Source: Prochilodus magdalenae (taxonomy: Eukaryota > Chordata > Actinopteri > Characiformes > Prochilodontidae). From it: a stretch of 64,000 nt of DNA. A model generated the notes under the pieces. That model worked only from the letters and a program-made list of their open reading frames with translations. It ran no database searches and was not told the origin of the DNA. Positions 43,701 through 55,700 of the stretch are shown here, in pieces (the stretch's first letter is position 1; each line of letters starts with the position of its first letter). The stretch lies in assembly GCA_024036415.1 (NCBI GenBank), contig JAMWET010000694.1, forward strand, positions 1 through 64,000. The letters run 5' to 3'. Both the position numbers and the translations under genes were made by a program.

Positions 43701-46700
43701 CTTTCATTACAGATGTAGATGAATGTCCACTTGCCCCATCTGTGTGCGGCCCAAACTCCACCTGCACCAACACGATAGGAGGATACAGCTGCTCTTGCTG
43801 GGAGGGATTTACTGCAACCAACATATATCTGTCTGTCAATGTTAACAACCCCTGCACTGGTAAGATATTAAATATATTAAATCTTAGTTCAATGTTCTCC
43901 TCAGCGTATTAAAAATAATTATTTTTCTTTTTTTCCATGGTCTAAACGTTTTCTAGGACCGGACTAAAGCCTCCTACTAGGGTCTTGATGTGATCTCATT
44001 GGCTATACCCCATTGAAGTGTAGAAATAAATCAACAATTTTTTCCCACTATATTTTCATGTTCAATTCTACCTACTAGCCACGTCTTCCCTGATCACACA
44101 ATATTAGAATGCTAGACGGGTAGAGCAAATGTTTTCCTGGGATCAAACTTGTGAACCCTGTTGATCAGGCTAACACTTAGCCAGTTTAATGCAGTTTCTT
44201 CTGGAATATCAATGCTAATTACGGGTGCATACTCTATATCGTCTGGAAAGACTCACCAGTGCTGTCATCAGGATAAGGTTCAAAGTTAAGTTTTAGAATT
44301 TTTCAAATATGTCTACATATTGGGTAAAGTTAAGGTTTACCATGTTAGATAAATCCCTGTTTAACTTATTTGTATGTCATACAGCCTAGAACTGCTCTGT
44401 GGAATAGGTTTATAGTCACAAACTTTGGAATTTTTTTATAACAAAAATCATTGTACTATAGGCGGATGAAGTGTCAGTCTTCTCTGAATGCTTCAAACTC
44501 CTCCTCCTTTTAAACGGCTAACAAGTCTTGTATGACATACTATGATTATATAGAATTTTTATTTGTCTTAGATGTGTTTCCATCTTCACATCATCACTAT
44601 TTAATAAACAACACAAGCTCCATGAACAAATGTATTACATATAACACAGAAGATTATTCTAATGCTTTTAGATTAATATTAAAGTGTGGAGTTTCAGTAT
44701 TTTTTGCCCAACAGTAGGATTCAGTGTTTTATTATATGAAAACAAAGGAAATTAGTTAGGTCAATGAGTTCTGTGTTTCACCAACCACACATCTGTATGT
44801 CAATATTTCATGAAAATGGCCACATTCCCTATATGCTGAAACAGCCATCTCCAACCTCCTGATTCTTTAAATAGTCATGTAGCTTCTAATGAACAGTAGC
44901 TCTATTATTGTACTAAATACAGTCCAGCAGTGATGTTGACAGCCCAAAAAATAATGTTCAGCACACCATCTGTGTATGTATGTCAAACAGTGTTGTCTGT
45001 CAGCTGTGCTGCTAGACATTATTATTTGAAGCATTGTTTAGCTTGGTGAGACTTTCTAAATAGCTGTACATGCAAGCACACAGGTTTAGTAGGTTTCTTT
45101 GAGGCCCCACATATTTTTCTTCATGTTTACATGGTCTGAAAATGTACTGTTAATAATGATGCACTGGTAAGCTGGAGATGCTTTAGTACTGCGTTGTGAT
45201 AACCGAAATATATCTTAAATGCTAATTATTATGTTTCTCTTTTAGATCTAGATGAATGTCTGTTTGCACCATGTGGATTATACTCCACCTGCACCAACAC
45301 AATAGGAGGATACAGCTGCTCTTGCTGGGATGGATTCACTGCAGCCAATTCTAGTCTAAGCATCAGTGTAAATAACTCTTGTGGAGGTAAGAGTCTAAAT
45401 GTTGGTGTTAGTGATTTATCAAAGGTAAGTGTTTTAATGACTACCTGATTTTCCAGTATTAAAAATGTGTTGGTGCAAGAATTCCAGTGTATTCTGTTAT
45501 TACAGATGTGAACGAATGTCTGTTTGCACCACCTGTTTGTGGTTCAAACTCCACCTGCAACAACACAATAGGAGGATACAGTTGTTCTTGCTGGACTGGC
45601 TTTAGCATCGGCGTTAATAACTCGTGCACTGGTAAGCTGGAGAAGGTTTAGTTCTGTGTTGTGTAGATTAAGCTTCATCACTGCTAATAGTTAAATAGTG
45701 CAGCTTTACAAAACAAAGTTATTTATCAATCTAACAGATGAGGATGAATGTCTGTCTACACCATCCGTATGTGGTCCAAGCTCCACCTGCATCAACACAA
45801 TAGGAGGATACAGTTGCTCTTGCTGGGCTGGATTTACTGCAACCAACTCCAATGATACTGTCAGCATTTTTAACCCATGTAAAGGTATGTGATTAAATAT
45901 CAATATATTATTAACAAAACAACATAATTTGTGAACACTGTTGTGTTCAGGATGAGATACAATAATGATTCATTTTAAAAGTTTGTAACTATGCTGTCTA
46001 TGCTCTAATCAGAAGCTTAGAATCACTCATCATTAATACTGCTGTTCTTTTAATTACAGTGGTGAGATTAAGGTCATTTTAAAATACTGGTTATGGTCTT
46101 CCAATAAATTAACAAAAACTGTTGTATTCAAAATTATATTCAATTGATTTATAGATTAAATGCAAAAGTTGAGATGCTATCCATGCAGTGTTCAAATGCT
46201 TCACAGTGGTTACAGTTAAGACAAAATACAATAGTTTTGTCTATACTGACTATACTAAACATTCACTCTGTGGGTTGGAATAATATGTGAACCCCTACGT
46301 TAATGACTGCAACAAAGAGTAATTATAGTTAGGAGTTAACAAAGCTAAAATCCAATCAATGAAATAGATTAGAGGAGTAGAAGGGAGAGTTAGAGCTGCT
46401 TTGAAAACAAACATTTCGAGTTTGCTGTTCATAAAAAGCACCTGCTGATCCCAGGTGACCTACTTTCAATAATTGTTGAATTGCATAAAACTCGAAAGGG
46501 TTACAAAGTGATCTTAAAGATTTTTGCTGTTCATCATAGACAGCTATGTCTATGGTAGGACATGCAGGTTGAGAACATGTGTTTTAACGTGATGATAAAA
46601 TGTTAACAGTAAGATTAATTTTTTTGTTTTTTTCCTCTATGAGCCAAACCCATGTAAGAAGGTGTGCTGTTAATCTGAAAAAGAAATTATGGCTGAAAGA

Positions 46701-49700
46701 CAAATAACAAGTCAATAGACTACACAGGAGACATTTAATTTCTGTTAAGTGATTATATTTTTGCATGTGTTGTTGGTTAACGCATGCTGCTCTTGTTTGT
46801 TTTTACTACAGAAATCCCAACTACAGCATCCACAGTGACTCCAACATCCACAACAGGTATGGCTATAGCTCCAAAACATTTTTACTTCTTCAAAGTTATT
46901 AAATCATTTCTCAAAAAGCATTTGTAAAACTCATTTATTTCGGTCAACCTGTCTGTGTGAAAGTTGGAACTTCCTGTGGAACACAAAAAACTATAGCACC
47001 AGTGGTACAAACATAAGCAATGCACAAACTTGCACAAGCATAAATATTATTTGCTCATTTTCCTCATCATACAATCCTACCTAATGTCTTTAGTACTGCA
47101 GTGTGTTCCTTATAAATAGTGGGGTAACACATTCCTGGACTCCCTGGTGACACGGGGTCTCTAAGAGACTAGAAATTGCCTTACCCTAAAGTTTTTTAAT
47201 TTTATCTTAGTTTAAAAGGAGTGTGGTTTATTAGTAATCTAGTAAATAGTAATATTCTTTTAAATACAGAACATTTGTTTTATGTATGTTTTTCTTGGTA
47301 CAGAGTTTTGAAGTATGTTTTATTATTTTTTTTTCTATCACAGAAATAAACTGCTCTCTATAATCTTAAAAAACCCTAAAGTATACCTACGTAATATATT
47401 TTAATATTGTATTAATTTGCAGAATGTGTTAGAACAAAGTTAATTGGCTTTATTAATTGTTTTACAGTTTTTATTAAATTATACACTTTTTAATGATAAG
47501 TATTAATCTACTCATTAATTTACAGTAGAAAATCATAAGTTGTGTTAATACATCCTTATTATTACACCAGTATAAAGGCTTCGCTCAAAATAAAAATATA
47601 GTCAGAGGTTAGGTGCGTTGTTAAATGTACAGTCATGGCCAAAAGTTTTGAGAATGACACAAATATTAATTTTTACAAAGTCTACTGCTTCAGTTTTTAT
47701 AATGGCAGTTTGCATATACTCCAGAATGTAATAAAGAGTGATCAGCTTAACAGCAATTAATTGCAAAGTCAATATTTGCCTAGAAAATGAACTTTATCCC
47801 CCAAAACACATTTCAACTTCATTGCAGCCCTGCCTTAAAAGGACCAGCTAACATCGTTTCAGTGATTGCTCCATTAACACAGGTGTGGGTGTTGATGAGG
47901 ACAGGGCTGGAGATCAATCTGTCATGATTAAGTAAGAATGACACCACTGGACACTTTAAAAGGAGGCTGGTGCTTGACATCATTGTTTCTCTTCTGTTAA
48001 CCATGGTTATCTCTAAAGAAACACGTGCAGTCATCATTGCACTGCACAAAAATGGCCTAACAGGGAAAAGTATCGCAGCTAGAAAGATTGCACCTCAGTC
48101 AACAATCTATCGCATCATCAAGAACTTCAAGGAGAGAGGTTCCATTGTTGCCAAAAAGGCTCCAGGGCCCCCAAGAAAGACCAGCAAGCGCCAGGACCAT
48201 CTCTTAAAAGTGTTTCAGCTGCGGGATCGGGCTACCAGCAGTGCAGAGCTTGCTCAGGAATGGCAGCAGGCAGGTGTGAGTGCATCTGCACGCACTGTGA
48301 GGCAGAGACTCTTGGAGCAAGGCCTGGTCTCAAGGAGGGCAGCAAAGAAGCCACTTCTCTCCAGAAAAAACACCAGGGACAGACTGATATTCTGCAAAAG
48401 GTACAGGGAGTGGACTGCTGAGGACTGGGGTAAAGTCATTTTCTCCTTTCCGATTGTTTGGGACATCTGGAAAACAGCTTGTTCGGAGAAGACGAGGTGA
48501 GCGCTACCACCAGTCTTGTCTCATGCCAACTGTAAAGCATCCTGAAACCATTCATGTGTGGGGTTGCTTCTCAGCCAAGGGAATCGGCTCTCTCACAGTC
48601 TTGCCTAAAAACACAGCCATAAATAAAGAATGGTCCCAGAATGTCCTCTGAGAGCAACTTCTCCCAACCGTCCAAGAGCAGTTTGGTGATCAACAATGCC
48701 TTTTCCAGCATGATGGAGCACCTTGCCATAAAGCAAAGGTGATAACTAAATGGCTCAGGGAACAAAACATAGAGATTTTGGGTCCATGGCCTGGAAACTC
48801 CCCAGATCTTAATCCCATTGAGAACTTGTGGTCAATCATCAAGAGACGGGTGGACAAACAAAAACCTACAAATTCTGACAAAATGCAAGCATTGATTGTG
48901 CAAGAATGGACTGCTATCAGTCAGGATTTGGTCCAGAAGTTGATTGAGAGCATGCCAGGGAGAATTGCAGAGGTCCTGAAGAAGAAGGGTCAACATTGCA
49001 AATATTGACTTGCTTGCATTAACTCATTCTAACTGTCAATAAAAGCTTTTGTTACTCATAATATGATTGCAATTATATTTCTGTATGTGATAAAAACATC
49101 TGACAAACACACATAAAAACCAGAGGGCAGCAGATCATGTGAAAATATAATATTTGTGTCATTCTCAATACTTTTGGCCATGACTGTATGTTATTATGTT
49201 CGCTCTTCCTGTTGCTCCTACTGCAGCTGTAAGCACAAATTGGCTCACTACCTCAACGGCTAGTATTAATGCAGATTTTTGATCTGATGCTGTGCTTTAA
49301 AAGTTTTTTAAGATAACTTATTGACATTTGACTTTGAATTAGTGTAGCTATGCACTGGTGTATCGTCTTACATACATTGTCTTTTCAGATTAGCATATCA
49401 TTCTTTTTGTAAAATTAAATGGAATATATCATACATTAATATTTTGACATTGGTTTTATGCCAGCTGTTCCTGTTGCAATCTTGAAATACCTTTTTTGCT
49501 TGTTTCCATCACATAAATATCTTCTCCAACTACTGCAACAGCTTACAAGAACCTTCTTAATACAAGCTTAACATGATTTATTTAAAGCTTTTTTGTTTGT
49601 TTGTTTGAATTTTCCTCCAAACTCACTACTATAACCACTGCAATGCTGACAGAGGCCTCCACTTCTACGACAGGTATTTATACATATACAAACAATACAT

Positions 49701-52700
49701 ATATACATATACAAGTTATATATACATATTTAGACAAGTTATATATACATATATAGAATTATACATACATATATAGAATGTTTGTCAAAGTTTTAAGCAT
49801 GTGATTTTGTTAAACAGTCACTGCTACCACCACTACAACACTGACAGAAGCCCCCACTATTACAACAGGTACGCTGATGGTTGTTTTAATATTTTCTTTA
49901 GGACATGTACATTTCTTTTGTTAAAATGTTTAAACATATCATATTCATATATAACATATTTACAAACAAGTGATTATTTTGTGAAACGTAAAACATTACA
50001 TATATTTGCCTTTGCGTTATGTATATATTCAAATTCTGAAAGTTCACTTTTTTCACATTTGTGTATGAGGTACCCTATACTGAGAAAGTGAAATCAGAAT
50101 CAGAATTGTATATATATATTTTTTTTTTTGTTTGTTTGTTTTTTTGGCAATTATATTTAAAGGAAAAACTAAAATATTGCACTGACAAATATTTAGACCC
50201 TTTACTCAGTAATTAGTTGAATCATCTATGGCAGCAATTACAGTGTCCAGTCTTTGTGGGTATGATGACACAAGGTTTGCACACCTGGATTTGATTTTCA
50301 GCAATTAATCTCGGCAGATCCTTTCAAGCTCTTGTCAGGTTGAACTGGGACTGTCGGTGGACAGCTATTTTCAAGTCTCTCCAGAGATGTTCAATTAGGT
50401 TCGAGTCAGGGCTCTGGCCAGGCCACTCAAGGACATTCACACAGTTGTCCTCTAGCCACTCCTGTCTTGGCTGTGTTTTTTTGGGTTACTGTAAGGTGAA
50501 ACTTCGGCCCAGTCTAAGGTTAGTCTTACCTTGATCCATCAGAATCCAGATCGTATCTGCTTCCCGTGCACCATAGAAAATGGTGAGAGCTCCGGGAAAA
50601 CTGTACAGTGTTTTTGTGTTTTTTATCGTCTTTTTTCTTAGTGTTTTTGTAGAAACCACCTTTGGGATCATTTATTATGACCAACAAACTCCTCTGGACA
50701 TCCAATAATCGTTCAAAGCAGACTTTTTGAACATGTGTGTGCACGCCCTCCGTTTCTTAGTAGTCTGTTCCTAAATGTTTGGCAATGTCAAACGCAAGCA
50801 TCTGCCGCCAGTACAGAACGGCATGTGTGATGGTGAACTCTCGATGGGGATCAGATGTAGCGGTTTTAGCCAATCCCTGCTAACCAGAAGCCCTGGATCA
50901 ACGCTCAGGTTCGAGCCAAACTAAGAGCTCAGGCTACAGCCTACAAAACTGGCGACCCGTCAAGGTATACGAAGGTCAGATATGGCCTTCAGAGACCATC
51001 AGCTGGCTGAGGTTTTCACTGGCATCCCCTGTATATCAATGGAGCTAAAGTGGTGAGAGTCAGCAGTGTTAGGTTCCTCAGCGTACACCTCACCGATCAC
51101 CTGGTCACTCCACACCAACAAAGTAGTAAGATCTGACCCCCTTACCATTACTCTTCTCCTCTGATTACTTAGTTTGGTAGGGTGGCAAGTTCTAGAAAGA
51201 GTACTGTTTGTTCCAAACTTCTTCCAGTTAAGAATTATAGAGGTCACTGTGCTCTTGGGAACTTTCACTGCAGCAGAATTTTTAAGTGTTCTCCAGATCT
51301 GTGCCTACACACAATACTGTCTCTGGGCTCTACAGGCAGTTTTTTCCTCCTCATGGCTGTAAATCAGGTAGATGTATGTCTTTCCTAATTATGTCCAGTC
51401 ACCTAAATTTTGACTGTTTACAGTCAACATCCATCTTTTCTCCAGAAGGACGTCTTCGGTCTTTTGTCTTTGTTATATTGACAGTTTTATTACCTCTCTA
51501 TTATTTTAAAGTCTAAATCAACCTGTATTATTTATATGATCTCATGAGGTATTAAATTCTCATAAAATGTAAAAGATATTAAATAAGTAATTAAATTCAG
51601 TTTCAGAACCATTAAACAGTTTGGGTTTGTTTTTATGTCTTCATTATTTCAGCAACAACAACATCTACACAGGTCACAACCGCAGCAGGTGTGGTTTACT
51701 TTTTGTCTTTGTCAAATGAGAGCATATCATGTCATCATCAAATTGGGTTAGGGTTAGTAGTAATGTTTAAAGTTCCTGTTGTTAGTTTACCGTATAAACA
51801 TGCTATAAACCTTAAGTCTGATCACCTTAGCAAAAGTAATGTTGAAACAATTTTTCGACTGGTATGGTATGATAAATATTGCAGATATAGATGCCTTACT
51901 AAATGCATAAGAGAACCTGTAGGAGATCTTTCTGTGTTGCATGAAATCAAGTACATTCTCTTTAATTAAAATGGGGTGGATTAAGTTACCCAAATCCCAG
52001 CCTTCTTAGTCTAGAACTCTGTAGAGCTAGAACTGATGGCATAATTCATTAAACACTTTCTTTGTTTTTGTTTTCTCTTTTATCATTGTTTTTTTTTTAG
52101 CCCCAGCAGCACCCACAACAGCCGCCAAACCCACTCCACCAACACCAAGTATGGTTAACGTTTTTAACTGATTAGAGCATATCAAAAACAGATCTTAGGT
52201 GTCTCGAAGACATTGTGAAAAGTACTAGTAGTTTAGTTTGTTAGTTAGCCGTATAAACGTATAATTATGTATTTAATTCTTATCACACTTTTGCTAAGAT
52301 CAATTCTAGCATGAAACCCATAAATGTCCAGCCATTTAACAAAGGTTTTCCACTTCTGTTTACATTTGCTACAGTAAAATCAGTCTGATAGAATGTTTTG
52401 AAAATGTTTAGAACATATTAAATTAGATTTATAATGGTTAGAGATAGTGGTTGTAATTATTTTTCTTTTCACAGGCAAATTAAGAAGTATGTCCCTGACA
52501 ATAAATGAACCGTTTAACCTTGAGCTCACCAATCCAGAGAGTGGATTATACAAAACATATAAGTCAGACTTTGAGACTATAGTAAGTATTACATTTAAAA
52601 TGTGATGTTTTCTCAGGAAGCTTTATAGTGTGAACCTTATTATTAGGGGTCCAAGCACGTAGTGCTGGAACCCTATTGTTTTTTGTTAGAGTCTTTTTTT

Positions 52701-55700
52701 CTGTGCCAAAACGAATCGTGCAGAACAAACCTTAACTTGTACAGACATGAGACTTGGTCAATACTCAGATGCAAGACATAAGCCTTTTTGACAAATAAGT
52801 CCTTGGGATAAAATGAATCAATTTGCCATTTGGACTATTTAGCTCTGCCTAATAAGTTTTTTTGCTAATTTGCATAATATGTAAAACCTACTTTGAAAAA
52901 ACAAATCTCAAAAAAATTTCCCTTACCTGAAACTCAATAATTATCAAACACATGTCGACTTTTCTAAATTTTCTATTATGGCTGCCATATGCAATTTATT
53001 TGTTGTGAGTTATGTTTATTGAAAACCTGTTACCAGTATGGTAATCTGAAAAAAAGCTTTTAAAATATTGTTTAAATATGCTTTACCATTGAGTAAAGAA
53101 AGTCTTAGTTACATTGATTACAACCTGTTTAATACAAAAATACATGACTTCATAAATTTTTTTATTCACTAATTTTTAAATATTTGCAGTTCCAAATCCA
53201 TTATGCATATTATCGGCTATTAAAAGTAGCATTGGGTAAGCCTTTGTGACTTGAGTAAATGATTTTTAAAATATTTTTTTATAAAAACGGATGCAGTAAA
53301 TGCATAAATTATTTTTGATTATACATTAAGACAACAATGTGACAAATGACAAATAAATACTCTGGATCACAAATGTTGCTTAGTAATTTTTTATATAGTT
53401 ATATAGTGTCAACAAGATAATTACTCTCTGGCTTCTCAAGGTAAATTGTTTACTCATTAGGATCTCCATCTGTCAATCAACCATTGCGCCAACGGCATTT
53501 CTATCTGAATTTGCTACAACTCTTCAGCAGTTAATCTGATCATCTCAAAATTGTACAGACATATATACATTGAGACTTTGGAGAGATGTGGATTTTTGGT
53601 TCAACAGTGCTCCAAAAACTTTGATTCATTTAAAGACTACAGCCTATTATAAAGAGGTCAAAAGGTCAGTTATTATTATTGTTGTTGTTGTTGGTGAGTT
53701 AGATGTGGCTCTCTGTTGTTGTTGCTGTTGTTGTTGTACTGTGTGTTCTACGTGTGTCCCACATAGAGTAAAATAAATTTTAAATAAATATCTTTATGTC
53801 TTTTCAGATTGATGAAAGTTACAGCGGTGTAAATGGCTACAAGAAAAAATCAGCAACTGTAACCAGATTCAGGTACTGTTGTTATATTTAGTATATCATT
53901 TTAAATACATTTAGATTTTTAGAATAAGGGATGTAAGTCCAACTGATTTTTATTTACTGACTTAACTGAGTTAACTGATTACTGTTTCATTTTTTTTAAA
54001 CATTCGATGACAGTTTGGAAATGGAAACAGATATGATTTTTGGTCAAGTGATTTCTTTATGGCATGTACCGATAGGTGATTTCTGGCATTTCAACAGGTC
54101 TGGCAGTGTGATTGCAGATTTCACCATCGAAACAACTAGTGATCAATTTAATTTGTCAGCAGCTAATGACCAACTCACAAAGAATTTCAGCCATACCAGA
54201 TATGAAGTAAATGCCATTGCTCAAAGTGGTAAGGGCATTTTCCAGTTTTAATTCTTAATTTTGATATATTGTATATTAACAGCAACAGTAAAAATATAGA
54301 TCAGTAAAACAAAGAGATGTAAAGACAAAAGGGAAATGCTGCTACTTGGAATCATGCTACTGGGGGCCATATTAACTAAAATTAGGATCTCGTTGGCAGT
54401 AATGTTCCAGTAGCCCTGGCAACAATACTAATGTGAAAATGTGAATGTGAACGACATTACCAGTACTACTTTTTTTCTCGAGGGGGTGCCTGCTTGCAAC
54501 ATATTTCATATATGTCTTTTGTATGTATGTATTAGCATAACATAGGTAAATCCCAATTCCAGAAAAGTTGGGATGCTATGTGAAAGGTAAATAAATTTAA
54601 ATAAAAACAAAATGCAATGATATAGAGCCAAATTTTATTCACAATAAAATGCAGAATACATATTATTGATTGAAAGTGAGACATTTTGCAATTTCAAGGA
54701 AATTTTTTTACTTATTTAGAACTTTCTGGCAGCAATGAATCTCAATAAAGTTGGGACAGGGAAACAAAAAGTTGGAATGCTAATAATAAGTGAATAATAA
54801 GTGCTACTAATAAATAAAAACAGCAGGGGAGGATTGGCAGAGGTTCCTCAATCTGTAAAGAACTTTGCATTTAATAATTTCAGAACAATTTCAGAAAAAT
54901 GGTTCTTAACGTAATATTTCCATGACCTTGGCTATCCTGCAGTGAATAATATCATCAAAAGTAATCAGAGAATCTGGAAAAAACTCAGTGCATAAGGGAA
55001 AAGGCTGACATTCCCAACTTTTTTGGAGTTGCTAGAAACAGTGTCCTTTTAAAAAAATGAAACCAATAAAGTTGTGTGATAATTAAACCAATAAAAATGA
55101 AACCAGTAAAGTTGTGTGGTGAACGGCATGCTGTTCAACATGCTGATAAGAGACCAATGATGCATGTTAAATATAAGCTTTCATAAACTGACAATTTAGG
55201 CACAAGTACTTGTGACATTTTTAAAATTTCAGTCATTTTCTGTTTTTTTTTTTTCTTTTTTTTAATCGGACAATAACCTTCCAAATTATTTTATTAATCC
55301 AGCTCCAATATTAAAGGTACAATTTTTGAGATGTTTTATTTGTTGTGAACTATCCTTAGTACAACCCTGTTACCAATATTCGGTAATTTAAAAAAAAAGC
55401 AGATTTTAAAATATAGAATTTTAAAATTAAAAATGTTTTACCATTGAGTAAAGAAAGTCTCGGTTACATTGAATACCTGTTTAATACCAAAATACATTAC
55501 TTATATTTACTATTTTTAAATATTTGCTTAAATCCATTATGCATAAAATCTTTCAAACAAAAGGAGCATAGCTTAGGCAGTATAGCATAACCTGTGTGTC
55601 TTGAGTAAATGCTTTTTTTGGCATTACATCTTAGATAGTTTTTGCATGCTATTCATAGCAATAAAGCACATAATTGTGGACAAATGGCATTCAAACAATG

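Larger units (their letters stand above)
46857..49652 (+). other. Stalk intron carrying a Tc1-like transposon
   Basis: Holds the element at 47630-49186. At 49230-49265 and 49515-49550 there are Thr-rich phrases that may be decayed stalk exons (no donor). Otherwise AT-rich. Confidence 0.6.
49869..51652 (+). other. Stalk intron filled with transposon remnants
   Basis: Contains the Tc1-like and LINE remnants at 50175-51500; no host gene. Confidence 0.65.

Noticed and set aside
45155..45180. AATAATGATGCACTGGTAAG resembling the end of a B exon
   Set aside because: Only about 20 bp match and no upstream half; noted as a possible relic in the intron entry, not as an exon.
306..45884. Regular repeats that might suggest a CRISPR array or satellite DNA
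   Set aside because: The repeats are 141-147 bp coding exons with splice sites and variable introns, not short direct repeats with spacers.
49226..49270. Possible stalk exon after CTACTGCAG (CTGTAAGCACAAATTGG)
   Set aside because: No usable gt donor in frame after the Thr-rich phrase; may be a decayed exon but cannot be supported.
53570..53776. 68-codon frame with a Cys run
   Set aside because: Produced by a TTG repeat; lies in the SEA intron.
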